Shown piece after piece: positions 25,164 through 36,704 of a stretch of DNA of 64,000 nucleotides. The notes beneath the pieces were generated by a model. It was given only the letters and a program-made list of their open reading frames with translations, made no database searches and was not told where the DNA came from. The stretch's first letter is position 1; every line of letters starts with the position of its first letter. The translations under genes and the position numbers were made by a program. The stretch is from Trametes villosa (lineage: Eukaryota; Basidiomycota; Agaricomycetes; Polyporales; Polyporaceae), in assembly GCA_002964805.2 (NCBI GenBank), contig PUDQ02000003.1, forward strand, positions 310,001-374,000, given 5' to 3'.

Positions 25164-26496
25164 CTACCCGACGAACTTCTTGAGACGGTACACCCCCTCC
25201 CGGGCGACCGCGACCGTGTTGTTCACTACTCGTTCGAGCGCGGGTTCGTCCCTCGGGCTTAGTCTCCAACGAGTAAGCGACTCGTTGATCGTCGCGCGCG
25301 TCCGCTCCCACTCGCGCTGTACTTGATCCGCCGTTGGCCTGAGTTCAGGCTGGCATCGCGTCATAGGCTCGATCAGCGGGAGAAGAAAGCCCATGCTGCT
25401 GTATTTCTATGTTGGTGTCAGCAGAATAGCTCCGACACAACGATGCAGTCATACCTGCTCGAACTGTTTGGAGTATAGATTGCCTAGTGCGAAGATATCA
25501 ACTTTGAACGCGTCGTATGGGACGGTGTCGGATAGCTCGGGGACGTCCGCATCGCGTCCGAAGTCTCCAAGGACTAACGGCGAAGATCCAGGGTTGAAGC
25601 GCGAGGACAAGCCGAAGTCAATGTAGTAGTAGCGAACGCCGCGGCCAGCTCTAGGCAAAGCAGTTACCGGGTGCAGTGTGTCGACGCTGTAGCCTATCCG
25701 CACTGGGTGGTGTCCGTACGGGTAGAGGCGCTTCGCGTCCATCATGATGTTGTCAACTGCCACGTCGCTGCATTGGTCATGTTCCGGGTGACTGTCGACG
25801 TCGGATGATGGGCTGCCTTACCGATGGGCGACGTTATGTTTGTGCATGAAGACCAGTCCCTGATGACCGCGTTGAGCAGCGGCACACCCAAGTCTACTTT
25901 CAGACTAACCTCGATGGTTTGGTCCACGAACTCAACGACATCGCCTATGGTAGCGAAATCTGGGTCGTTGCAAGGCCTGAGGTAAGGCATGACCATCAGG
26001 GCGCGCTGAGGGTCGAGCGGGTCGGATAGGATCTCGTAAACCTTGACGCAGTGGTTCTGAGAGTCCTGGATGGACGACAGAAACTGGGCGATGTGCATTT
26101 GGTCGCCCTGCTTCAAGAAAGACTTGATGGCTACGAGTTCATTGTTCGCAAGTCGCGTAGCGTCCATGACTTGGTAATCCTATGTGCAAAGCGAATGAGC
26201 GTCATTGCACCAGATATTGAAAAAAGGTACCATACGAGCAACAAGATAGAATCTTCGCAGAAATTAGGATCGAGGTTTGTGCCCGTCCAGGACGGCTTCC
26301 ATCCCGGTGCGTATCGCGCCCTCAGGAGGTAGCCGCGATCACTGAGGAAGCGGTAACGGTCTCGCCAGAAGAGTTCTTTGGGTGCTAATGAGTAGAATCC
26401 CTCTTGAGTGAGTTTCACATGCCGCTGTACAGACTCCTCGTCCAGGTATGCGTGATTGGGCAATCCCCTCCGCTGGTCACCATGATATCCAGGCAT
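25164..26496 (-). CDS. K1: array protein kinase
   Basis: Kinase of subfamily A, five exons. Exon 1 is 26496-26236 (87 codons, ATG start, MPGYHGDQRRGLPNHAYLDE) and exon 2 is 26179-25910. The β3 lysine is in LVAIKSF and the αC-like glutamine-rich helix in GDQMHIAQFLSS. An intron splits the Arg codon of HRD (HRDVAVDNIMMDA) and YYIDFGLSSRF carries DFG. The αF aspartate is in YDAFKVDIFALGNLY. The long insert before DFG runs from HHPVRIGY to LPRAGRGV. TAG stop is at 25164-25166. It pairs head-to-head with P1. Catalytic residues are complete, so activity is expected. Confidence 0.85.
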
Positions 26497-27018
26497 AGCT
26501 CCGTGGCAGTGTAGGGAAAGGCAAGTGCGTCAAGCGCGTGTCCGTTGCGGTTACTGCCTAGATCTTGGGCTAACCGTGGGGACAACCTGTTCCGCCCAAA
26601 CCGGTAACTATCAGGTAACTAGGGTTGTCCAGTCAGTGCCACCTCCGATGCCGCGTCTTCCTGACATTCACCGTGAGCACACAGTTCGAACACTCGGTGG
26701 TATATTTGGGTTTCATGACGTGTGAAGCACTGCGGACCTTGGGTTTTCGGCCATTCTCCATGGTTGATAGGCTTTCACAGCTTCTCAGCAACAGCGATGC
26801 ACGCATAGTCTGGCACGTTCCAAATACATCGGCGTCACTCTACGACTTCGGGAGCGATACTGGGCTTACTTAAATCATGATACGAGGGAGAAAAGCAGGG
26901 AAGAGTCTCCTCGACTCTCTGCTGCCCTGCACCCACGCCGGCCGCCCAGTATCCCGCATCGCAAACACGCGCCAAGTTCTTCGCTACTCACCTCTGCCCG
27001 TCTGACAGCTTGACTCGG
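26497..27018. promoter_or_regulatory. BP1: divergent promoter K1/P1
   Basis: 522 bp between the two ATGs. A copy of the shared array motif is at 26571-26608 (TAACCGTGGGGACAACCTGT, then TCCGCCC and GGTAAC), 75 nt before the K1 start. It is the most diverged of the readable copies. A GGCAAGTGCGTCA element lies at 26519-26531, as in BP2-BP4. Confidence 0.5.
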
Positions 27019-28280
27019 ATGTCCGATCTTGGTTGGGATATCTGGGGGGTTTTTGCTGCCCTTCTGGGGCTTCTCATCCCGTTGGGCGTGGCTTGGTTCA
27101 TCGCTAGCCTCCCCAGCGCCCGACTGCCCCCTCTACTCAGCCTTATGCAAGAGACGCAGGATCTCCTCGCCACCGCGCTCCGTGAAGGCCTCATTACCGA
27201 CGAGAAGGAACTTTGCGAGTTCAACGTCAACTTATGGGCGTGAGTCGACGCCCAGGGTTTTGTAACGCTGCAGTACTCTGACAGGAGGCGCGATATAGGG
27301 CAAGCATACGAGTAGACGAGGTTCGCGCGAAGATCTACGCCACGCAGTCGGTACGAGAGAACATGGCGAATTGGTGGCATGGTCTTTCGAGGAAGATCTC
27401 CCTGATCTATGTCGACGTTAATCGCACGCGCGTGAAGCTCATCGTGAGTGAGCTCCCGTAACCCGTCGCAGCCTACGTTCTTAGCTTGTTGCACAGAACA
27501 GGCACTCTAACGAACGCAAGAAACTCGCTTCCCAGGGGTATCCCACTGATCTTCCCGTTCCGGAGACCCGCCAAGGTAGTATCCCTCCACTGATGCTGTG
27601 GCTGTCTCGCAAGGCGTTGCTGATCGCCGCCTAGGCTCACATTCTACGCTGCCCCGTCCCCCCTCGTTCCGTCAACGTGAAACACCTACCCCGCCCGCGT
27701 GTTCTGCGCCTGCCTCTACACACATAGCTGCTCCTGCCAGTTGCCTCGCTGGTTGCGAACACTGCCCACCTCCTATCGGCACTCCACATAAAGTTCGTGA
27801 GTATCATACCCCAGCAGAGCATGTCATTTCAATGAGCTCAACATTGCCTCGCTGGCTGTCGAAGACATGGAGCCGACATGCTCTCATGACGATCGGCATC
27901 CATCTACCCCTCGCCCCACCCACCACCTGGTATCGGATACAGACCTACGAGGCGTATTATCCCTCCCACTCTCTCGTCCTCCTGCGCGTGAGCGAGAGCA
28001 ATATCGCAGCGCTACGCGACACAATATATTGTTAGTCGACCTGCACCAGGAGACGGACCTATACGGGGCGGCTCGTATCCCTGCGCTCACCGCGGCGCAT
28101 GCCAAACGTGTCAAGCGCACTCGTTTCAAGGCGCTCACCCGCCGGGTCCAGGGTACCTATGGCGTTCGGTTGCTCAGCCTCGGTGGTGCGGAAGATCACG
28201 CTGGCCTTGATCCCGAGTCACTTCTGGTTCCGCGGGCTGGGCGCAATGACTGTGATGACGAGGAGTGGGAGACAGAATAG
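27019..28280 (+). CDS. P1: small membrane protein paired with K1
   Basis: Five exons join in frame: 27019-27239, 27299-27443, 27497-27575, 27614-27796 and 27865-28280, about 347 residues. It starts MSDLGWDIWG; the earlier in-frame codon is TTG, so ATG 27019 is used. One hydrophobic span (about residues 8-30) is followed by the helix LLSLMQETQDLLATALREGL. Exon 2 has VRAKIYA and the NWWHGLS Trp pair. The last exon carries LVSDTDLRGVL, the basic VKRTRFKALTRRVQGTYGVR, LDPESLL and the acidic end EEWETE. The intron at 27797-27864 appears specific to this copy. Function unknown; presumed partner of K1. Confidence 0.75.
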
Positions 28281-28789
28281 AGGTACAACTCTTTGTCCTA
28301 TTCATCACCGTGGCCCTCGTCCCGATCTGGTGTGTATTGTCGGCCATCTCCCCTCTCGAGTTCTTGTACCTATGCATCTGTGCCGCTGTCCATCGCCGTT
28401 ATCCTCTCCCTGGTATATGTTTTCCAATCCCGCATCTGATCCCGCATGCATCCGTGTTTGTTACGTCTATCGTCCGCTAACGTGTATGGCCAGTGCCGTC
28501 GTCATGTATATTGTCCCGCGTCATACTATTTACTGCTCTTGCCATTCTGGCACATGTGCAGCTACTGCAATTTCTCCCTGCGTCCTAAATCATGTATTCT
28601 CGCGCTTGGGCGACGTCAAATATCGCGCTCTCAACGGCGGATCCAACGAAGAGCGCCTCTCCCGCACTCCGCAAGGGACACGAATATTGCTCAGACTTGC
28701 AAGCGTGAGGGGTCGGACCAGATCGAAAGATACATAACAGACAAGAGCGAACCGCGATCCGACCAGAGGATGCAATGCACGCGCGGCAC
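28281..28789. other. Convergent gap P1/T2
   Basis: C/T-rich sequence forming the 3' flanks of P1 and T2. No gene seen. Confidence 0.45.
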
Positions 28790-29932
28790 CTAGGGCTTGC
28801 GCGCGCGTCCTCGCGCGTCCGGCACCAGTGCGAGCTGGCCCTGCTCAAAACCCTGCTCGGAATTCCGTCTTTGCGCGTGCGCACCAGCATCAGACGTGCA
28901 GCAGCGAAGGGCCACTCAGAAGGATGTCCATCCTCCCATGGGCGGTGCAGCTTGAGAACGCTCGAACTGCACGTCCATGGAGCATTTGCCGACAGCTCGG
29001 GCGACTTGCGGACACAGCCCACTGCATGCAGACGACAAACACGTAGCGGCCACTATATCGCTGCCTGCGTTCAATTGAAGGCGGAGGATGCGGTTCGCGC
29101 GCGCAATGAAGGCGCGAATGAGAGCACTCACGGAAGGCACGAGGTTAATGTTAGCCTTTAGGCGCGTCCAGACGGCGATATCCGGTGTTGCGCAAGTCGT
29201 GGTGATCATGCTGCGAAGCAGGTATGGGCGCTCTACCTGTTGGTGCAGAACGCATGGGCTGGGCGGTGAAACCACTGAGCTCAGCGAGGCCAACGGGCAG
29301 AAGACGCATAGTTCACTCACGATGGACGACAGCGAGGGCGGCTGTTTTCGCGTTCGCGAGCTCGGTACTCTTCGGGATTGCCGTGCCTCGATGGAGACAA
29401 TGTGCGTGGATAGCCCAGCTATGCGCGGCCATTACAGTGCTGGCATACGTCCGGTGCGCACGCAAATGGGCGGAAGGAAGCCAGGGGCGCCTAGTCATAG
29501 GCGAGCAAGAACGCGATATTGCTTCATTTTGCTCAGCCGCTCTCGAAGCCTGTGCTTGTCATTTAGTCTTCTGAAGGCTGCGTCGCCCTCTGCAAGAGAC
29601 ATACCTAAGCGTCGCTGCTGACTACGTGGTGCGATCTGAGCGATAGCTTCACAGAACGCCTTCACGCGCTCGGATACGATGTCCTCGATGGAACCTCGAC
29701 ATCTATATGGGCGATTTATTGAATAGCAATACAACCCCTGCAACTGGTAAGAAAACATCGATGCTTCAATATCGAGGCCGCTCACCGAGTCCAGAACCGT
29801 CCCTGTAGGGAGCAATAAGTCAAGCACTAAAGGGACAGATGTAGCAGTATACACGACGGAAAGCAGCGGGAAAGCGCAGAACAGCGTAGCGATAGCAGGA
29901 TATTGGTATAGGGGTGGAGCTACAGAATCCAT
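28790..29932 (-). CDS. T2: candidate small membrane protein downstream of K2
   Basis: Starts at ATG 29932, 69 nt after the K2 stop. Exon 1 (29932-29786, 49 codons, phase 0) is hydrophobic (YPAIATLFCAFPLLSVVYTA), like a signal anchor. Later coding pieces are found by comparison with T3 and T4: SIEDIVSERVKAFCEAIAQ, PKSTELANAKTAALAVV, VERPYLLRSMITTTCATPD and SDIVAATCLSSACSGLCP. The last exon, with acceptor GAGCAG, ends LVPDARGRARKP at TAG 28790-28792. Introns are inferred only from GT..AG and frame. No known family. Exon 1 and the last exon are the better supported parts. Confidence 0.4.
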
Positions 29933-30000
29933 GAGACGCCTGAGCAATATGAGCGTACCGAAGCGCTGCAGTAAGGGTGCGCACTCACGAACTCAGGAGG

Positions 30001-31325
30001 TCACTGCTTGACTAGCTTCTTCAAGCGGTACACGCCCTCCCATGCGACAGCGACGGTGTCGTTCACCACGCGCTCGATTGCAGGCTCGTTCTTCGGGCCC
30101 AGTCGCCATCGGAAGAGACTCTCGTTTATCGTCGCACGTGTGTTCTGCCACTCTCGTCGGACTTGCTCGGCGGTTGGTCGGAGCTCTGGTCGTCGTTGCG
30201 TCATGGAGGTCGTGAGGTCGTGCAGGAATTCCATGTTGTTATATTTCTACGCCGACGTCAGCAGCGCAAGTCGTAGAATGCGGGAAAAGCGCTCACCTTC
30301 TCGAACTCCTTGGAGAATAAGTGTCCCAGTGAGAAGATGTCGAGCTTGAACGCGTCATACGGGACGGTGTCGGACAGCTCTGGGACTTCCGCGTTGCGCC
30401 CAACGTCTCCGATGACGAGCGTAGAAGCGCCGGGAGGGAACCGCGAGGAAAGCCCGAAGTCGATGTAGAAGTAACGGATGTTACGACCAGCGCGGGGCAA
30501 TGGGGATACGGGGTACAGCACGTCAGGGCTGAACCTGATGTGGACAGGATGGTGTCCCGTCGGGTAGAGAGCTCTCGCATCCATCATGATGTTCGCGACT
30601 GCCACGTCTCTGTATTCGTTACTTTGTGATGTTCAATTGACGGGGGATGTCTTACCGATGCGCTACGTTGTGTCTGTGCATGAAGGCAAGTCCCTGGAGG
30701 CCGTATAAGCTAAGCGCCGGGATCACTATGTCTGCCAGCTCACATCAATTGTTTGATCTACGAATTCAACGACGTCCCCTACAGTGGCGAATTCGGGATC
30801 GTTGCAGGGCCTCAGGTATGGCATAACCATCAAGGCTAGATGGGACTCGTATGGGTCGGATAGGATCTCGTAGACCGGGACGCAGTGGTTCATGGGATCG
30901 ACGATAGAAGCGAAGAACTGCGCGATATGCAGCTCCTGTCCCTGCCTGTAGAAGGACTTGATGGCGACTAGCTCGCGGTTCGAAAGCCGCGTCGCGTCCA
31001 TGACTTGATAATCCTGTGTTACACGAAGCGAGTGAGTGCACAGCCGTCTCAGGGGAGACAGACAGCCTACCATCAAAAGAATAGAGTCTTCGCAGAACGT
31101 GGGGTCGAGATTTGTTCCTGTCCAAGACGGTTTCCAGTTCGGCCAATATCGCGGCCTCAACATATAGCCATGGTCCTTCAGGAAGCGGTAGCGCGCTTGC
31201 CAGAATAGTTCTTTCGGAGAGAGGCTGTAGATACCATCCCGCGTTAATTGGGCATAGGTCTCCACGGAGGCATCGTCTAGAACAGCGTGATTTGGTAGTC
31301 TTCTCTGCTTGACCGGTGTAGACAT
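30001..31325 (-). CDS. K2: array protein kinase (reference copy)
   Basis: Five exons, all junctions in phase: 31325-31071, 31013-30744, 30693-30656, 30609-30297 and 30246-30001. Together they give 373 residues. An N-terminal domain of about 85 residues (LPNHAVLDDASVETYAQLTR, then RPRYWPNWKPSWTGTNLDP and CEDSILLM) precedes the kinase fold. Kinase parts are β3 VAIKSFYRQG, VMPYLRPCNDPEF (hinge), HRDVAVANIMMDA (catalytic loop with D and N), YFYIDFGLSSRF (DFG) and VPELSDTVPYDAFKLDIF (APE-like element and αF Asp). No GxGxxG loop is visible before VAIK. About 35 residues (YPTGHHPVHIRFSP...) lie between the catalytic loop and DFG, longer than in classical kinases. The C-lobe ends RLKKLVKQ. Cytosolic; no signal or membrane span. 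Confidence 0.88.
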
Positions 31326-31781
31326 AGGTTCCGCGCGCAGATGGAAGAGGGCAAGTGCATCACAGCATGTAGCCGCTCACGGCAAACGTGGAGAAAACGT
31401 GTTCTTCCCGAAAAGGGTAAGTACGTTCGAGCCCTGCGGTACGCGCTCACATCCGCCTGGCCATATCGCGATTTGTTCACGACCTACAAGCACCGACGCA
31501 CATATTCTGCAGCATCTGAGATGCTCACATGCGTTCGTGATGAAATGTAGCTGCATCGCCGCTCTCCCACCCGGAATTCTCTTAGACCTCGCATCGATGG
31601 CAAGCACACGCCGCACACGTTCCAAGTACGCGGCTGTTCCCATGGGCTTCCGAAGACGATGCAGCAGAGTATAAGGTGCGTATGCGGTGAGCCCCCGTCA
31701 AACCCCCGAATCCTTCCTGCTCTTTACTTGACGCCACCTCCCCGCAAACCCTCCTTCACGAGCGCTCATTCGAGCTTCACT
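31326..31781. promoter_or_regulatory. BP2: divergent promoter K2/P2
   Basis: 456 bp. The shared motif is at 31384-31430: AAACGTGGAGAAAACGTGTT, then CTTCCCG, then GGGTAAGTACGTTCGAG. It starts 59 nt from the K2 ATG. GGCAAGTGCATCA is at 31350-31362. The distance to the P2 ATG is about 350 nt, so the motif could act on both genes or lie in the kinase 5' UTR. Confidence 0.6.
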
Positions 31782-33102
31782 ATGTCAGACCTAGGCTGGA
31801 ATCTCTGGGGCGCTGTCGCGGGCGTCATTGGGACTTTGCTCGCCGTGCTACCCTTTCTTAGTGTCTGGCTCTACAAGCGGCTACCGTATTGGAAGCTGCC
31901 GGGCCTTGTCGCTCTCATGGAGGAGACGCAAGAATACCTCGCTACTGCTATCCGTGAAGAATTGATAACCAACGAGAGCGATCTCACTCAGTTCAAGGTC
32001 AGGCTTCTGGGGTAAGTCGCAGTTAAATTTTGCTATTCGTGGTGAATTGCTGACGTCGTATTGGCTTTCCGTGGGTTCAGGGCGACCGTACGCGTCGAGA
32101 GGGTTCGCGCCAAGATCTACGCCGAAAATTCCTTCACAGACAACGTCAAAAACTGGTGGAGTGGTCTGTCCGGAGGAATGTACTCCCTGGAGGTGGAGCT
32201 ACAGTCGCTTCGCATGAAACTAGCAGTGAGTCCGCCTTCAGACCATGCCGTATCTTCAGGCCGCGATGTGCCAACGCCACAATCGATCAGGAGCGAAACT
32301 CGAAAGAACGCGCTCAACGAGCAGCTCGGGGCTTGACGCTCGGAATTTTGTCTCTGCCAGTGGCAAACGGCCCAGGTCCGATCCTTCCGTATTCCTTGTG
32401 GCGTCATCTCATACCGGATTTTGTAGGAGCCAGTCAGTCTGAAGAGTTCGGGTATGCGCCGACAGCGCCCTTGCTTCGAGACACTATGTCCTGGTCGCCT
32501 CAGCAAACCTGGCGTAGCCCGGCGCCGGCTCCGGACAATACTCCGTGGCGAGATCGAACCCCCATCTATAGCGCCTCTCCTGCTTCCTATTCTGCTGTCG
32601 GTGTAGCAGGCAGCGAGGCAGATGTGTACAACGCTGCATCTCCCCCTCTGCTGCCCGCAGTGGCGTACCTCGTTACCAGAGGTCCCCCGTCTTACCCCCT
32701 CAATCTGGCCGCCGTCCCACCCACCATGTCGTATCCGACATGGATATGCAGAGCCTGCTCTTCCTTGCCCTGTCCCCGGGTCCCAATCCCGATCATCGAA
32801 CGTCCGAGGACGAGCACGAGCGGGCGGCGCGAGGAGAGGCCTTGCTTCATCTTCGCAGGCAGCTGCATGGCCTCGATGCCCTTCCGACCATAGGCGGTAG
32901 CGCGAAGTTCCCGAAACGAGGTGCCAGACGGGGCACCCGTTTCAAGTCGCTCAGGCGTCTTCTGCGCCGCACCTATGGCCTTCGTCTGGCGGATGTCGGT
33001 GGAGACGCTTATGCGCCCCTCATCGACCCGGAGTCGCTTCTCTCCCAGCGTGCTGAAGAGAGCAGCCGTCATGACGAGGACGACGAGTGGAATGACGAAT
33101 AA
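31782..33102 (+). CDS. P2: small membrane protein paired with K2
   Basis: ATG 31782. Exon 1 31782-32011 (230 nt) holds MSDLGWNLWG, the span GVIGTLLAVLPFLSVWLY and LVALMEETQEYLATAIREEL. Exon 2 32081-32225 (145 nt) holds VRAKIYA and NVKNWWSGLS. Exon 3 starts at 32291 (ERNSKERAQRAARG). The last exon, in another frame, has HHVVSDMDMQSLLFLALSPG, the basic RRGTRFKSLRRLLRRTYGLR, IDPESLL and the end DEDDEWNDE, stop 33100-33102. The junction between exon 3 and the last exon is not settled: one option is an intron from 32452 to about 32606, longer than usual. Otherwise intact. Confidence 0.72.
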
Positions 33103-33593
33103 AGGTACGCCCGCTCAACCCCGTCCTCACGGTCCAAGGCCTCCGTCGTCCCAATCCTGTGAATATTGTCATCGATACTGTCTCCTCTACGCCCCCGAGT
33201 TCCAGACAACAGTCTACCCCCGACCTCATCCCTTATTTCCCTGCTACTATGCTTTCCCCTACGTATGCTGTGCTCGCCGCCCGTCCTCTTTCCCATGTTT
33301 TGGTGCACCTCTTTGTCCGCTGTCCGAACCATGAAGCCTGTTTGCTATTGTCGCACCAGTCCTCCCATGCTATCCTAACTTCTGCTACGAGCATCCTGGT
33401 GGTGTCCAACTAAGCGTTCGACGCAATGTCTGTCTGTACTTGCTACTCTTGTATCAATGTCAAAGTCACACGAACCGTACCCCGCGTCAGCGCAGGTCGC
33501 TGGCACTCTAGGACACAGAGTATCTTCACCGCTACTCCACGGACGACCCCGCCTCCCGCCTCGACATGCAAGCGGCGCTAGAGTTGCAGCGCT

Positions 33594-34810
33594 TCAATGA
33601 TGAAGAGATAGAAGTGCGAATCGGCCCGCAATCCGTGCACCGCCCATACGCACGGCTGATCTTGGGCTGACGCGTCCTCGCACGTCCGGCACCAATTCAT
33701 GCTTCTCAAACGCCGCCCGGAATTCCGCCTTTGCCTGCTGGAGGGCGCGTGCACACCAGCATCAAAGTCAGTCTTGCGAAGGGCGACTTTTGCCCACAAA
33801 GGAAGGCTGACCTCGAGGCTCCCGAGAGGTGTCATCGCGTCGGCTCTCCCCGTAGGCGATGCAGCTTGAGAGAGGACAAGCTGCACGTCCATGGGGCATT
33901 CTGCCGGCGGGTCGGACACAGCCTAGTGCCGGGAGATGAATCACAAGGAGCAGTCACTGTATTGCCGCCGCCTGCGCTGGATGAAGTGCGAGTGGTAGGG
34001 CGGAGGCAAGCGGTGCGTGCAGCTTAATCTGGTGGTGTATCGATACGTTCAAACGACGGTATCATACCGAGCGCGTCAAGAGTGTGCGCGAGGACGGTAC
34101 CAAACGCATAGGCCGCACACCTGATGCGATGAGCTTAGTGAAGCTAACGGAAGAACGACGAAGTCTTCACGCACAATGAGGGTGGCGACGTTGGCATCCG
34201 CGAGCTCGGTCCTCTTCGGAGCCGTCATGCAGGCTGGCCAAGAGCGATGCGGAAGGACAGCCCAGCTAGGCGCGTCGATTCGAGCGCCAAGATACGCTCG
34301 ATGCACAGATTGCGGCAGAGGCAAGCCAAAGGGAGCCGCGCTGTACGCGAGCGTGCATGCGACTCCGTATATGACCCAGCCGCCATTGAGGCCTATAGAT
34401 ATGGGCCCGGTCAGATGCTGAAGACCGGATCGCCGGGCTGTGCGAGAGGCATACCTGAGTGCAGCGAATGCCTGCGCGATGTGACCTCTCCGACAGCCGC
34501 ACGGCTCTCTTGACGCGCGCAAGGCACGCAGGATATCCTCCTTGAAAGGCTGTCATCTATATGGACAATATCTTCGAAGGGCAGTACAAAGCTGCAACTC
34601 GTGAGAGCGCTACGACCTGTAGAAGGCGAAGTTGCTCACCGGATCCTGAGCTGCCCCTTGGGGGAGCAATAAGCCATGCACTAAAGGGACAGGCGTAGAC
34701 GTAGCAGTATAGATAGTGTAAAGCGGCAAGAGAGCACAGAGCAGCGTAGCGATAGCAAGATATTGGTATAGGGGATACGCTACCGCGTCACTAAAACATC
34801 GAGACGGCAT
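33594..34810 (-). CDS. T3: candidate small membrane protein downstream of K3
   Basis: ATG 34810 is 49 nt after the K3 stop. Exon 1 (34810-34640, 57 codons, phase 0) contains YQYLAIATLLCALLPLYTIY, the same hydrophobic core as T2, and ends at the same donor context. Next pieces are FKEDILRALRASREP, PKRTELADANVATLI and GNTVTAPCDSSPGTRLCP. The last exon after CTCCAG reads AKAEFRAAFEKHELVPDVRG and stops at 33594-33596. Fits T4 and T2 in order and spacing. Internal introns are provisional. Confidence 0.4.
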
Positions 34811-34858
34811 GAGGGCCCCAAGGTCTTGCAGCGAAAATGAGCACTTACTGAGGAGCGA

Positions 34859-36203
34859 TCACTGCTTGACGAGCTTCTTCAAGCGGTATACGCCCTCCCA
34901 TGCGACGGCGACGGTGTCGTTGACTACCCGCTCGAGCGCGGGTTCGTTTTTCGGGCTAAGCCGCCAGCGAAAGAGGGACTCATTGATCGTCGCCCGCGTC
35001 TTCTCCCACTCTCGAAGGACTTGCTCGGCGGTAGGCCGCAGGTGTGGTTGTCGTTGCATCATGGGTTCGATCAACGACAAGAGGAACTCCATGTTCTTGT
35101 ACTTCTGCGCAGAAACGGTAAGCAGACAAGCACGAAACCGAGGTCGGAGGACTAGCCTGTTCGAACTCGCTGGAGTATAGATCGCCTAGCGCGTATATGT
35201 CGACCTTGAAGGCGTCGTATGGAACGGGATCGGACAGCTCTGGAACGTACGCCCTCCCGACGTCTCCGACCACGAATGGGGAGGACCCGGGCTGAAACCG
35301 TGTCGATAGTCCGAAGTCGATGTAGTAGTAGCGGATGCGACGGCCGGTTCGGGGCAAAGGCGAAACAGGATACAGGGCGTCGGGAGTGTAGCCTAATCGT
35401 ACGGGATGGTGACCATTCGGATACAATGGTCTAGCGTCCATCATGATATTCGTCGCTGATATGTCACTGTATGAGACAAACAATTTCGTGAGCGAATCGT
35501 ACCACGAGAGAGTGTGCGTTGTCTTACCGATGAGCTACGTTGTGTTTGTGCATGAAGACGAGCCCCTAGAGGCCACATGAGATGAACAGGATTTTGATCG
35601 CATCCCGTCACATACCTCTATGGTTTGGTCAACGAATTCAACGACATCACCGATGGTAGAGAACTCCGGGTTGTTGCATGGCCGAAGGTAGGGCATCACC
35701 ATTAAGGCGAGCTGAGGGTCGTGCGGATCGGGGAGGATCTCGTGAACGGTAACGCAGTGGTTCTGGGGGTCATGGATAGACGAAAACATCTGCGCAATGT
35801 GCATCTCTTGGCCCTGTCTCGCGAAGGATTTAATGGCAACCTGCTCGCGAGTCGACAGTCGGATCGCGTCCATGACTTGGTAGTCCTATGCACCATGTCG
35901 TTAGTACCTATTCAAACGCCTATAGAAGAAGACCGTTGAATATCGTACGAGTAGTAGTATTGAGTCTTCGCAAAACGTAGGGTCGAGGTTGGTGTTTTCC
36001 CATGATGGTCTCCAGTTCGGAGCGTACCGCGGACGCAAGAGGTAGCCGTGATCCTTCAGGTAGCGGTGTCGTGCTTGCCAGAACAGTTCCGTCGGCATGA
36101 GATTGTAAATTCCATCACGAGTGAGCTTCGCGAAGCGTTCCGCGGAGCTGTCGTCAAGGACAGCATGGTTCGGCAGCTTTTGCTGCCTCCTTGGTGTAGA
36201 CAT
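34859..36203 (-). CDS. K3: array protein kinase
   Basis: Subfamily A. Starts MSTPRRQQKLPNHAVLDDSS at ATG 36203; stop 34859-34861. Distinguishing points are QVAIKSFARQGQEMHIAQMF, VTVHEILPDPHDPQLALMVM, HRDISATNIMMDARPLYPNG, YYYIDFGLSTRF and, after DFG, a GDVGRAYVPELSDPVPYDAF segment one or two residues shorter than in K1 and K2. SWENTNLDPTFCEDS replaces SWTGTNLDP. HRD, N and DFG are intact. Paired with P3. Confidence 0.86.
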
Positions 36204-36704
36204 GGGTTATGAGCAAGCACGGAGGAAGGCAAGCGCATCAAGCGCGCCCGTGCCTGTAGCCGCTCAGAATTCAAAACCAACGTGGGGAAAACGTGTTTCC
36301 CCCCAAAATGGTAAGTACGTTCAGTTTGCCCGGATTGTCGCCTCTGCTCCTCCCACGACAAAGCACTGGTCGCTCTGGAACACGACCCCCTTGCAGCTGA
36401 GATGGAAAATACGTATTCTGGGTTGATTGAACCTGTGCTCTCCACACCATGCGTTTTCTGGCACGATTGCTGCCGTGAACAGCACGCGTCGCCCGCGTTC
36501 CTCATCTTCCGGCTCCCCGACCAGGCTGCCACTTCCGGTGGCGAGTGATATAAGTCTATCAGGGCGGTGAGCACTCAAGCGACTCTTCTCCGTCTCCCCC
36601 ACCGAGAAACCTGTATCTGCCACTTTCCCCCGTGCTTATCCCGCTTTGCGACTTACGCCCAGCATCCGCCAGTAGTGATACTGACTGCAGCCTCAGCTCC
36701 TCCG
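36204..36704. promoter_or_regulatory. BP3: divergent promoter K3/P3 with near-palindromic element
   Basis: 501 bp. The shared motif at 36279-36324 is the cleanest copy: GGGGAAAACGTGTTTCCCC (36284-36302) reads almost the same on both strands and is followed by AATGGTAAGTACGTTCAG. GGCAAGCGCATCA is at 36228-36240. Confidence 0.6.

Noticed and set aside
29495..29947. Single-exon reading of the 29947-29495 frame as one T2 protein
   Set aside because: It begins at TTG and reads through a clear GTGAGC donor shared with T3; the spliced model from ATG 29932 is better supported.
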